Source: Halomonas sp. H10-9-1 (lineage in GTDB: Bacteria > Pseudomonadota > Gammaproteobacteria > Pseudomonadales > Halomonadaceae). From it: 64,000 nucleotides of DNA. Where the stretch lies: assembly GCF_040147005.1 (NCBI RefSeq), contig NZ_JAMSHO010000001.1:2604001-2668000 (forward strand). The letters are read 5' to 3'. The notes below the pieces were generated by a model. The model was not told the origin of the DNA. It was given only the letters and a program-made list of their open reading frames with translations, and ran no database searches. The translations under genes and the position numbers were made by a program. Each line of letters begins with the position of its first letter. Within the stretch, counting starts at the first letter, position 1. Shown one piece after another: positions 8,319 through 23,280 of this stretch.

Positions 8319-8783
8319 ATGTCCAAGCGTCTGCTGATCGTCGCCCACGTCCCCTCCCCCAACACCGCCAGGCTGCGCGAAGCCGCCGAACGAGGGGCAC
8401 GCCACCCCGAGGTCGGGGGCATCGAGGTGGTGGTCAAGGCCCCGTTCGAGACGGGCCCCGACGACGTGCTGGCCTGTGATGCCATCCTGCTCGGCACCCC
8501 CGAGAACCTCGGCACCATGAGCGGCGCTCTCAAGGACTTCTTCGATCGCAGCTACTATCCGCTGCTGGACAAGACCCAGGGCCTACCCTGCGCGCTCTAC
8601 GTGCGCGCCGGCCACGACGGCACCGGTACCCGCCGCGCCGTGGAGAGCATCGTCACCGGCCTGCGCTGGCGCTGGGTCCAGGCCCCCCTGATCCTGCGCG
8701 GCGAGTGGCAGGAGGCCTTTCCCGAGCGGGTAGAGGAGCTCGCCATGACCATGGCCGCGGGGCTCGAGGCAGGGATGCTATAA
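8319..8783 (+). CDS. Flavodoxin-fold NAD(P)H oxidoreductase-like protein
   Basis: This 154-residue protein has a flavodoxin-like fold: a first strand and phosphate loop (KRLLIVAHVPSPNTARL), the FMN-contact stretch AILLGTPENLGTMSGALKDFFDRSYY, and LYVRAGHDGTGTRRAVESI. The last two resemble NAD(P)H:quinone reductase/WrbA-like flavoproteins. The start at 8319 follows GAGGAG with 8-base spacing, while longer in-frame starts run into the divergent gene. Likely an FMN-binding cytosolic reductase; the substrate is unknown. Confidence 0.75.
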   Translation: MSKRLLIVAHVPSPNTARLREAAERGARHPEVGGIEVVVKAPFETGPDDVLACDAILLGTPENLGTMSGALKDFFDRSYYPLLDKTQGLPCALYVRAGHDGTGTRRAVESIVTGLRWRWVQAPLILRGEWQEAFPERVEELAMTMAAGLEAGML

Positions 8784-9003
8784 GCTTATTCGATCAAACT
8801 CCTCTGAAGGTCGCCCCCCCTCTCCTGCCACCTGCTATACCTCAAGAGAGCCTCCCCCCTAAACGCAGGGAAGGAAGGGGCCGTTCGACACCCCTTGGCC
8901 GACACCGACAACACGATAACACCCCAGCCTGTCGACCAGATGCGAGACGAAGTCGCTTGCCTGGCTTCCCCCTGAGCCATCCGGTTCGGGTGTGCCTCTG
9001 GCC

Positions 9004-9026
9004 GACTCACCGTTGCGAGGTGAGTC
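9004..9026 (+). promoter_or_regulatory. Hairpin covering the ribosome-binding site of the TAXI gene
   Basis: GACTCACC (9004-9011) pairs perfectly with GGTGAGTC (9019-9026), with loop GTTGCGA. The 3' arm contains most of the GAGG Shine-Dalgarno sequence and abuts the ATG at 9027, so the folded form would hide the ribosome site. Confidence 0.5.
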
Positions 9027-10040
9027 ATGCAAATCACCGCCCGACGGCTGGCCATCGCCATGGCCAGCCTGCTTCTCAGCCTTCCGCTTTCCGCGCCCGC
9101 CGAAACAGCCCTGATCATCGCCACAGCGAGCCCGGCCGGCGTCTACCATGTGGTGGGGCGCGCCCTTTGCCGAGCCATCGACACGCCCTGCCGGGCACAG
9201 CCAAGCGATGGCTCCAGCGCCAACCTGCGCGCCCTGCGCCGGGGAGAGCTGATGTTCGCCCTGGCCCAGTCCGACATTCATCAATATGCGGTGCAGGGCA
9301 TCGAGGGATTCCGCGAGGCCGGCCCGGACACCTCACTGCGCTCCATCTTCTCCCTGCACAGCGAACCCTTCACCCTGGTGGTGCGTCGCCGCACCAACAT
9401 CAGGGGATTCGAGGATCTGCAGCACCGTTCGGTCAACATAGGCAACCCCGGCTCAGGGCAGCGCAGCACCATGCTCCGGCTGATGGACGCCCGTGGCTGG
9501 ACGCGCAGCGACTTCCGGCAGGTTCACGACCTGCCGGCCGACCAGCAGTCCATGGAGTTGTGCCACGGCAACATCGACGCCATGGTCTACACCGTGGGAC
9601 ACCCGAACGCCTCGGTAGCCCAGGCAATCCGCCTCTGCGATGCCGAGATCGTCGACGTCGAGGGGAGCTTCGTTGACCTGATGGTCAACGCCTTCCCCTA
9701 CTTCACTCGCGCCTCGATCCCGGCCGGCCTGTACGCTCCCGAGCAGAAGGAAGTGCACACCTTCGGAGTCAGGGCCACCCTGGTGACCACCCAGGAGACC
9801 GACCCCGACCTGGTCTACCGACTGGTCGCAAGCGTCTTCGACGACTTCCCTCGCTTCCAGTCGTCACATCCCGCCCTCGGCGAACTGACGCCCCAGATGA
9901 TGATCGAGGATGGGCTCAGTGCGCCGCTGCACGAGGGGGCCCTGCGCTACTACCGCGAGCGGGGATGGCTCCCGGCAGAGGCCCTGGCCACCCCGAACGC
10001 GGCGCTTGGGCGACGGGTCGACAGCGCCCAGGCGAACTAG
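9027..10040 (+). CDS. TAXI-family TRAP transporter solute-binding protein
   Basis: This 337-residue periplasmic binding protein has a signal peptide (LAIAMASLLLSLPLSAPAETA, cleavage near residue 26). Mature-domain motifs of the TAXI family are visible: IIATASPAGVYHVVGRALC, SDGSSANLRALRRGELMFALAQSD, and the VNIGNPGSGQRSTMLRLMDA segment that binds carboxylate ligands. TAXI proteins deliver substrates to a fused DctQM membrane component, but no TRAP permease is present nearby, so it is an orphan within this window. The ligand is unknown (glutamate and 2-oxoglutarate are known for relatives). An 8-bp hairpin precedes the ATG. Confidence 0.85.
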   Translation: MQITARRLAIAMASLLLSLPLSAPAETALIIATASPAGVYHVVGRALCRAIDTPCRAQPSDGSSANLRALRRGELMFALAQSDIHQYAVQGIEGFREAGPDTSLRSIFSLHSEPFTLVVRRRTNIRGFEDLQHRSVNIGNPGSGQRSTMLRLMDARGWTRSDFRQVHDLPADQQSMELCHGNIDAMVYTVGHPNASVAQAIRLCDAEIVDVEGSFVDLMVNAFPYFTRASIPAGLYAPEQKEVHTFGVRATLVTTQETDPDLVYRLVASVFDDFPRFQSSHPALGELTPQMMIEDGLSAPLHEGALRYYRERGWLPAEALATPNAALGRRVDSAQAN

Positions 10041-10078
10041 CTCCCGCACCAATGCCGGCGAGTCGTCCCAGAAGAGAA

Positions 10079-10110
10079 CGGCGGCGCCCCAAAGGGCGCC
10101 GCCGCTGTTT
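10079..10110. terminator. Bidirectional terminator between TAXI gene and fadA
   Basis: An 11-bp stem (CGGCGGCGCCC / GGGCGCCGCCG, loop CAAA) followed on the + strand by CTGTTTTCTG. The two flanking genes converge on it. Confidence 0.8.
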
Positions 10111-10128
10111 TCTGTATCGAGTCGGCCC

Positions 10129-13520
<3,392 letters not shown>

Positions 13521-13539
13521 TCCGTGAACCTCCCGATTT

Positions 13540-13553
13540 CATACGGACGTTTG
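13540..13553. promoter_or_regulatory. Candidate PsrA-type operator upstream of fadB
   Basis: CATACGGACGTTTG matches the pseudomonad PsrA pattern (G/C)AAAC-N4-GTTT(G/C) with one deviation in the left arm. It lies in the fadB leader. This is a pattern match from memory only. Confidence 0.35.
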
Positions 13554-13670
13554 AATGCCCACAGCTTGGGTCAGCCTGGCGCGCACGTCAAGTCTCTTCC
13601 CCGGTGACTCAGGGCTTTCCCAGATAATTAGCAGGTCAGTATCCCGGGGCTGATCTGGCGACAAGCCTAC

Positions 13671-13734
13671 GAGGAGGCGCTGTAAATACCTCCCTGTACG
13701 CTACCTCGGCCGTCCCTGGTCCTCGGACCTCCTC
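13671..13734. repeat. Candidate Halomonas-type intergenic repeat element
   Basis: A 64-bp segment bounded by the inverted heptamers GAGGAGG and CCTCCTC contains GCGCTGTAAATACCTCCCTG and internal CCTCGG copies. I recall similar GCGCTGTRAAY...TCCCTGG elements scattered between genes in Halomonas genomes. Only one copy is visible here. The surrounding gap 13521-13873 otherwise holds only the fadB leader and the presumed promoter of the next gene. Confidence 0.45.
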
Positions 13735-13873
13735 TTCGGCTTATCCCCAGCGCCCCTTGCCTCCGGTAACTGCGATAGCCCTTCCCGCTGACTCAGCAGT
13801 ATGGCAGCCAGGCCAGCCAGCTATGCTGCTAGGATAACGGGCTTATCGAGCCGCCAGCTCAAACGAGACAACC

Positions 13874-15163
13874 ATGCCCACCCCACACGATACGCCATCC
13901 GCCAGCCGCATCACTCGCCTGCAGGCCCGCACCGAGGCACTTATCCACCGCCTGCGCCCGTGGAGCTGGCTATGGCCCCCCATCGCCTTTGCCGCCGGCC
14001 TGGGCAGCTTCTTCCTGGTCGAGCGCCAGCGCTGGCTGGGTGCCCTGCTGGCGTTGGGAATGCTTGGGGCCTGGCTGCTGCTGCTCTCCGAAAGCCTGAT
14101 AGGACGGCTGCTGGCGCGCCGCGGCTATCCCACCCTGCCCCACGGCGCGACCCAGTTCATCGCCCAGATGATCCACCAGGAGACGCTGTTCTTCTGCCTG
14201 CCCTTCCTGCTGGCCACCACGGTGTGGAGCAGCGGCCAGGCGCTGTTCACCCTGTTGGTCATCAGCATGGCGCTCTTCTCCATCGTCGACCCCCTCTACT
14301 ACCGGATCGCCGACCGGCTGCGCTGGCTCTATTTCGCCTTCCACGCCCAGTGCGTCTTCCTGGTAGTGCTGGTCGCCCTGCCCACGCTGCTCCACTTGAC
14401 CACCTACCAGAGCCTGCTGCTGGCCATCGTCGCCATGCTGCTGTTCAGCCTGCCAAGCTTGCTCCACCTGACCGCCAACCAGCGCGGCAGGCGCTGGCTG
14501 ACGGCGCTTACCCTGCTGCTGCCACTGGCCGGTGCCGCCTGGCTGGGGCGCATCTGGGTGCCACCGGCCAGCCTGTGGATCACCGCCACGGCGCTCTCGC
14601 CGGGCTTCGACGAGGCCGCACGGATGCCCAACGGCGAGCTGCGCCTCACCCCCGAGGCGCTGAGCAGCCAGGGGCTGTTCGCCTATACGGCAATCCGTGC
14701 CCCACGCGGCCTGCGCGAGGAGATTCATCATGTGTGGCGCCAGGAGGGCCGGGAGGTCGACCGCATCCCGCTGGTGATCGAGGGAGGCCGCGAGGCGGGT
14801 TATCGCGCCTGGAGCCATAAGCAGAACTTCCCGATGACGCCCACGGGGCGCTGGCGCATAGACGTGATGACAGAAGGCGGCCAGCGCATCGGGGTGATCC
14901 GCTTTCGCGTGGCCGAGGATGAATCGGCCACCCTGGCCGATGGTCGTCCGCGCCGGCCAGCGGGCCTGCCAGGGCTGGCCTGGCAACCCTCTATACCCAG
15001 CGATGGTGGGGCCGAAAGTGAAGCGGACGTCTCGCCACAAGGCGTCACCGAGCGGCCCCCCGCCACCGGCGAGGGCGGCAATGAGAGTGGCGATGAGAGT
15101 GGCAATGACAACGCTGACAATGACGCCCCCGAGGCGCCGGGAACTGCACGGAAAAGCGAATGA
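13874..15163 (+). CDS. Polytopic membrane protein with C-terminal DUF2914-like domain
   Basis: This 429-residue inner-membrane protein has about six or seven hydrophobic segments between residues 33 and 235 (for example SWLWPPIAFAAGLGSFFLV, LLALGMLGAWLLLL and FHAQCVFLVVLVALPTLL). A soluble domain follows (about 240-355) whose IHHVWRQEGREVDRIPL ... RAWSHK ... GRWRIDVMTEGGQ pattern matches DUF2914. The family resembles DUF5924-type proteins. The last 70 residues are a low-complexity acidic tail (ESGDESGNDNADNDAPEA). The function of the family is unknown. It is followed 74 bases later by a MarR regulator on the same strand. Confidence 0.75.
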   Translation: MPTPHDTPSASRITRLQARTEALIHRLRPWSWLWPPIAFAAGLGSFFLVERQRWLGALLALGMLGAWLLLLSESLIGRLLARRGYPTLPHGATQFIAQMIHQETLFFCLPFLLATTVWSSGQALFTLLVISMALFSIVDPLYYRIADRLRWLYFAFHAQCVFLVVLVALPTLLHLTTYQSLLLAIVAMLLFSLPSLLHLTANQRGRRWLTALTLLLPLAGAAWLGRIWVPPASLWITATALSPGFDEAARMPNGELRLTPEALSSQGLFAYTAIRAPRGLREEIHHVWRQEGREVDRIPLVIEGGREAGYRAWSHKQNFPMTPTGRWRIDVMTEGGQRIGVIRFRVAEDESATLADGRPRRPAGLPGLAWQPSIPSDGGAESEADVSPQGVTERPPATGEGGNESGDESGNDNADNDAPEAPGTARKSE

Positions 15164-15237
15164 TAAGCCCGCTTGCAATCCACGCAGGGGGTTCCGACAA
15201 TTCAGGCATACTTCCTGAGCCGAAGGGCCGCTATCCC

Positions 15238-15687
15238 ATGCAAGAGAACATCGGGTTCCAACTCAGCCGACTGCCTCGCCTGTGGCGCGCAGTCATCGAC
15301 GAACGCCTCGCTCCCCTGGGGCTGACCCAGACCCGCTGGGTCACGCTCTACCACCTGTGGCGACTGGGCGACGGCCAGCCCCAGTGCGACCTGGCCCGCA
15401 CCATCGGGGTCGAGGCGCCTTCGCTGGTGCGTACCCTCGACCAACTCTCGGAACAGGGCCTGGTGGAACGCCGCCCCTGCGGTCAGGATCGTCGCACCAA
15501 GCGAGTCTATCTCACCGCCGCAGCCGCCCCGCTGCTCGAGCGCATTGACGACGTGGTGCGCCAGGCGCGCAACGAGATGCTGGCCGGCCTCGAGGAGGCC
15601 GAGGTGACGACACTCATCGAACTGCTGTCACGCATCGAGGCCAATGGCCTGGCACTGCAGGCGCGTGGCGATGCAGCGGAGCACTAG
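15238..15687 (+). CDS. MarR/SlyA-family transcriptional regulator
   Basis: This 149-residue winged-helix regulator has the SlyA-like N-terminus FQLSRLPRLWRAVIDERLAPLGLTQTRWVTLYHL, the recognition region DLARTIGVEAPSLVRTLDQLSEQGLVERR, and the wing PCGQDRRTKRVYLT. The pattern fits SlyA better than generic MarR. The likely role is global or stress-linked gene control by antagonism of silencing or by small phenolic ligands; targets are not visible. Its stop codon overlaps the stop of the converging downstream gene by 4 bases (CTAG). Confidence 0.85.
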   Translation: MQENIGFQLSRLPRLWRAVIDERLAPLGLTQTRWVTLYHLWRLGDGQPQCDLARTIGVEAPSLVRTLDQLSEQGLVERRPCGQDRRTKRVYLTAAAAPLLERIDDVVRQARNEMLAGLEEAEVTTLIELLSRIEANGLALQARGDAAEH

Positions 15688-16214
15688 ATGACGGGAGGCG
15701 CCGGCGGCCCGGATGCCTGGGGATCATCGGGACGCCCCGCCAGGCCATCACGCAGCGTCTCGAAATCCGCAAGATAGGTCGAAAAACGCTCGTAGCCCTG
15801 GGATTCATGCCACCACAGGATCAGGGCCCGGGCATTGGACTCCACCACCAGGGCGTCCTGGGGAAGCCGCTCCAGCAGCCGCTTGAGCGTTGCCTCCAAC
15901 GCGTCGGGCAGGGGCCGCAGGGGCTCCACGCGCCAGCGCCAGTCGTGGGCGAAGGGCTTGAGTGCCGCGGCCGCGTGCGAGCCGCGCACCAGCATGAAGT
16001 CCGGCCCCGGCCGCTGCGGCGGGTAAGCCCAGCGATACGCCGGCATCGGCACCTTGTCGCCATGCAGCGGCGATACCTGCAGCGCTACCTTGAGCCCGCT
16101 CTGCATGGCGGCGTTGCGCAGTGCCACCACTCGCTTCTGTCTCGGGCTGGGCTTGAGCCACATCACCGGCGAGATTACCAGCAGCATGGCCAGCAGGATG
16201 AACAGCCAGATCAT
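15684..16214 (-). CDS. Conserved hypothetical membrane-anchored protein
   Basis: This 176-residue protein has one N-terminal transmembrane helix (MIWLFILLAMLLVISPVMWL), then a cytosolic basic and Pro-rich domain with PSPRQKRVVALRNAAMQSGLKV and WRWRVEPLRPLPDALEATLKRLLERLPQDAL. The start at 16214 has GAGAGG 6 bases upstream; an ATG six codons earlier is less well placed. I recall related single-helix proteins in other gammaproteobacteria with no known function. Stop codons of this gene and the MarR gene share CTAG. Confidence 0.65.
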   Translation of the reverse strand: MIWLFILLAMLLVISPVMWLKPSPRQKRVVALRNAAMQSGLKVALQVSPLHGDKVPMPAYRWAYPPQRPGPDFMLVRGSHAAAALKPFAHDWRWRVEPLRPLPDALEATLKRLLERLPQDALVVESNARALILWWHESQGYERFSTYLADFETLRDGLAGRPDDPQASGPPAPPVI

Positions 16215-16338
16215 GGGTGCCTCTCTTTTCATATAGATAGATGCGAAATGCTTGATGTAGACCGTTGTCTTGCGGAGCCAGCCGGCCTAGAGTGAAGGCA
16301 CTCTGTTAACCGCGCCACATGCGTCGAGGAGCCTTCCC

Positions 16339-16785
16339 ATGAGCAACGAGTATCGTCACATCCTGGTCGCCGTCGACCTGACCAAGGACTCCCACAAGGT
16401 GCTGGAGCGCGCCGCCCAGATCGCCGACCGCAACCAGGCCAAGCTCTCCATCATGCACACCCTGGAGCCGCTGGGCTTCGCCTATGGCGGCGACATCCCC
16501 ATGGACCTGACCAGCATCCAGGACCAGCTCGACGACCATGCCAAGCACCGTCTCGCCGAGATCGCCGACCCGCGCGTGGCCAAGGAGGACCAGCACGTGG
16601 TGGTGGGCATGCCCGACACCGAGATCCACCGCTTCGCCGAGGAGCACGACATCGACCTGATCGTGGTCGGCTCCCACGGCCGTCACGGCTTCGCCCTGCT
16701 ACTGGGCTCCACCTCTACCGGCGTGCTCCACGGCGCCCAGTGCGACGTGCTGGCCGTGCGCGTGGGGCAGAAGAGCGCCGAGTAA
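16339..16785 (+). CDS. Universal stress protein, UspA family
   Basis: This 148-residue single-domain Usp has an N-terminal strand/loop YRHILVAVDLTKDS and the C-terminal nucleotide-site signature VVGSHGRHG-x9-GSTSTGVL, which normally marks ATP-binding members; the G-x2-G-x9-G-S/T form is intact. It is cytosolic and usually dimeric, induced by growth arrest or stress. GAGGAG lies 8 bases before the ATG. It is monocistronic, with a terminator 30 bases after the stop. Confidence 0.9.
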   Translation: MSNEYRHILVAVDLTKDSHKVLERAAQIADRNQAKLSIMHTLEPLGFAYGGDIPMDLTSIQDQLDDHAKHRLAEIADPRVAKEDQHVVVGMPDTEIHRFAEEHDIDLIVVGSHGRHGFALLLGSTSTGVLHGAQCDVLAVRVGQKSAE

Positions 16786-16814
16786 CCACCTGCTGCCACC
16801 GTCACCCACTCTGC

Positions 16815-16836
16815 AAGGCGCCTCCGGGCGCCTTTC

Positions 16837-16839
<3 letters not shown>
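16815..16839. terminator. Terminator of usp, overlapping the 3' end of uup
   Basis: AAGGCGCC / GGCGCCTT with loop TCCG, then TCTC. The T-run overlaps the stop codon of the converging uup gene (16837-16839). Confidence 0.75.
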
Positions 16840-18816
<1,977 letters not shown>

Positions 18817-18939
18817 GCGGGGTCCTCCTCGATCGACAGGGCGCCCAGTGTAACGCAAGCGCGCATGAACGTGGCCGTGGCATACGCGCGACGGGTAGAA
18901 TAGCGCCCCCTGCCGACCTCACCGCACAGGAGCCAAGGC

Positions 18940-19833
18940 GTGGCCGACACCTCCGACGACTTCCTCCCCGAGACGCTGCGCATCACCTCGCCCAGACCGC
19001 TGGTCGACATCGGCGCCAACCTGACCCACGACAGCTTTGCTCGGGACCTCCCGGCGGTGCTGGGGCGCGCCCGGGCGGCCAACGTGACCACGCTGATTCT
19101 CACCGGCACCGACCGCGAGCACGCCGAGCAGGCGGTGGCCATGGCCCGTGAGCACGCCGGCGGGGGGCTGGCGCTGCATGCCACCGCCGGGGTCCACCCC
19201 CACGATGCCAACCGCTGGGACGCGGGGCTTGCCGCCGCCATGCGCGAGCTGCAGCGCCAGCCCGAGGTGGTGGCGGTGGGTGAATGCGGTCTCGACTTCA
19301 ACCGCAACTTCTCTACCCCCGCCGAGCAGGAGCGCGCCTTCGAGGCACAGCTGGGACTGGCCGCGGAGAGCGGCAAGCCACTGTTCCTCCTCGAGCGCGA
19401 CGCCGGGCGACGCATGCGCGAGATGCTGCATGCCTTCCGCGACGAGATCACCGATGCCGTGGTGCACTGCTTCACCGCCGATCGCGCGACCCTGTTCGGC
19501 TATCTCGACCTGGACCTGCACATCGGCCTGACCGGCTGGCTGTGCGACGAGCGCCGGGGCCACCACCTGCGCGAGCTGGTCGCGGAGATCCCCGCGACGC
19601 GGCTGATGGTGGAAACCGACTGCCCTTACCTGCTGCCGCGCAACTTACCTGCCAAACTCAAGGGCAGGCGCCACGAGCCGGCCCTGCTGCCGTGGATAGT
19701 GCGTGAGATCGCCCACTGGCGCGGGGAGAGCGAGGCCGAGCTGGCCGCCGCCACTACCGCAACGGCCCGACGCTTCTTCCGGCTGCCGGCCGACGCCACC
19801 CGTGAAACACGCCACGGCGACACGACATCATGA
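18940..19833 (+). CDS. tatD: TatD-family metal-dependent hydrolase with a substituted metal ligand
   Basis: This 297-residue TIM-barrel deoxyribonuclease/hydrolase compares with 260 in E. coli; the extra length is at both ends. Strong TatD signatures: LVDIGANLTHDSF, STAGVHPHD-like ATAGVHPHD, VAVGECGLDFNRNFST (ligand Glu115), VVHCFTA (ligand His176), WLCDERRG, METDCPYLLPR-like VETDCPYLLPR. However, the ligand His in the family motif FxHxRDA is Leu151 here (FLLERDA, codon CTC at 19390-19392). A single base change from CAC would explain it. Activity may be reduced or lost. The GTG start has a GGAG sequence upstream. The next gene follows after 11 bases. Confidence 0.88.
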   Translation: MADTSDDFLPETLRITSPRPLVDIGANLTHDSFARDLPAVLGRARAANVTTLILTGTDREHAEQAVAMAREHAGGGLALHATAGVHPHDANRWDAGLAAAMRELQRQPEVVAVGECGLDFNRNFSTPAEQERAFEAQLGLAAESGKPLFLLERDAGRRMREMLHAFRDEITDAVVHCFTADRATLFGYLDLDLHIGLTGWLCDERRGHHLRELVAEIPATRLMVETDCPYLLPRNLPAKLKGRRHEPALLPWIVREIAHWRGESEAELAAATTATARRFFRLPADATRETRHGDTTS

Positions 19834-19844
19834 GGACACCCGAC

Positions 19845-20348
19845 ATGCCACCCAAAGGCGACGACACTTCGATCCCCGGCTTTATCGCCGTGGAGACCCG
19901 CGATGAAGGCGGCCTGCCGCTGGCAATCGCCTGGACGCTGCCCGACGGCCGCATCAAGCACACCCTGATCCAGCCCGATGACGAGTGGCTGGAGGACGAA
20001 TTGGTCTCGCTGGGCGGCTACAGCCTCGAAGAGCTCGGCAGCATGGGAGTGAGCCCGCTGGACATCATCCGCGAACTGGAGAACGATCATTTCAGCGCCA
20101 CCCTGTTCACCGCCGGTGTCGGCGACGACGAGGCGGCCCTGTCACGGCTCTTCGATACCTACGGCCTGGACCCCTTCGTCGAGCTGGCCCCTGCGGAGAG
20201 CCTTTATGCCGGCCTCACCCCCGGCGACTGGTCGCGGGCGCGGGGCGAGCTGTTCGGCGAACTGGGGCTCGAACCCTTGCGCCCGGAGCACGAGGTGGAG
20301 GTGATGCTGCGGCTGCATCAGCGGCTCCACGGCGGCGAGGCGGACTGA
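19845..20348 (+). CDS. Conserved hypothetical protein downstream of tatD
   Basis: This acidic 167-residue soluble protein starts MPPKGDDTSIPGFIAVETRDEGG. The segment VETRDEGGLPLAIAWTLPDGRIKHTLIQPDDEWLEDEL faintly resembles the first strands of RNase H-like 3'-5' exonucleases, but I cannot confirm the catalytic acids. Pro/Leu-rich helical segments follow (VSPLDIIRELENDHFSATLF). The start at 19845 has GAGGA 9 bases upstream; an ATG at 19830 overlapping the tatD stop (ATGA) is an alternative that would couple translation. It is probably co-transcribed with tatD. Function unknown. Confidence 0.65.
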   Translation: MPPKGDDTSIPGFIAVETRDEGGLPLAIAWTLPDGRIKHTLIQPDDEWLEDELVSLGGYSLEELGSMGVSPLDIIRELENDHFSATLFTAGVGDDEAALSRLFDTYGLDPFVELAPAESLYAGLTPGDWSRARGELFGELGLEPLRPEHEVEVMLRLHQRLHGGEAD

Positions 20349-20357
20349 CGCGCCCGA

Positions 20358-22523
<2,166 letters not shown>

Positions 22524-22612
22524 GATGCCTCCAGCGGCCGGTGATCCAGCCTCTACCCTAGCCTGTCCGCGATCACGGCGAACAGCGCCCGCCGCTCACG
22601 CTTGCCAACGCT

Positions 22613-23170
22613 TCAGGCTGGCTCGACCAGCAGCCGAGCGCGGCCGGCCGCCAGCGCCTCGGCCAACGGCGCCCCGTCGCAGTAGAAGACGGTCAGGGCG
22701 GTGCGCAGCGCTTCGGCCCTGGCAGGCAGGCCCTCCCGCAGGTAGCGCCGGGCACGCGCCTCGACCTTGGCGTGGAAGGCGTCACGATCCACCTCGGCGT
22801 CGCCCTCGAGGTTGTCGACGCTGACATGGAAGCGCAAGCCGCAGGCCCGGGAAAAGAGCAGCTCCAGCGCCTGGGGCGCCAGTTCCACGGCTTCGAAGTC
22901 ACGCTGCTGTTCGGCGTCCCGACCGTCGGGCAGGTACCAGTAACCGTAGTCCTCCAGCTGACGGCGCCGAGCTCCGGCGATACACCAGTGGCTGATCTCG
23001 TGCAGCGCGCTGGTGAAGAAGCCGCGGGCGAAGATTACCCGGTGCCAGGGACTCTCGGCGTCGGCGGGCAGGTAGAGAGGCTCATCGCCCCCGCGTACCA
23101 GGCGAGTCCGCTCGGCCTCCTGGAACAGGCCATCGAACAGGGCGATGATGTCCTCGAGGCGGTGTGTCAC
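22613..23170 (-). CDS. epmC: Elongation factor P hydroxylase
   Basis: This 185-residue protein (E. coli EpmC/YfcM 182) hydroxylates the beta-lysylated Lys of EF-P. The HExxH-type metal motif is LHEISHWCIAG, preceded by the family segment WHRVIFARGFFTSA and followed by DYGYWYLPDGRD and FEAVELAPQALE. The GTG start at 23170 has GGAGG 4-5 bases upstream. Partners EpmA, EpmB and EF-P itself are not in this window. The downstream gene reads away on the opposite strand, so expression is independent. Confidence 0.9.
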   Translation of the reverse strand: MTHRLEDIIALFDGLFQEAERTRLVRGGDEPLYLPADAESPWHRVIFARGFFTSALHEISHWCIAGARRRQLEDYGYWYLPDGRDAEQQRDFEAVELAPQALELLFSRACGLRFHVSVDNLEGDAEVDRDAFHAKVEARARRYLREGLPARAEALRTALTVFYCDGAPLAEALAAGRARLLVEPA

Positions 23171-23280
23171 TTGGCCTCCATGGTCATGAGGTGAGCCGCC
23201 AGTATACCCGCCGCCGGGCGGGTAAAAAATGCTCGGCCTTGCTAGCATGGAGCCTTAGCCGACTGCATGGAGCGCACGTC

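Noticed and set aside
8784..9026. A gene in the gap between the flavodoxin-like gene and the TAXI gene
   Set aside because: Frames here are Pro/Arg-rich, run into the TAXI gene in another frame and lack ribosome sites.
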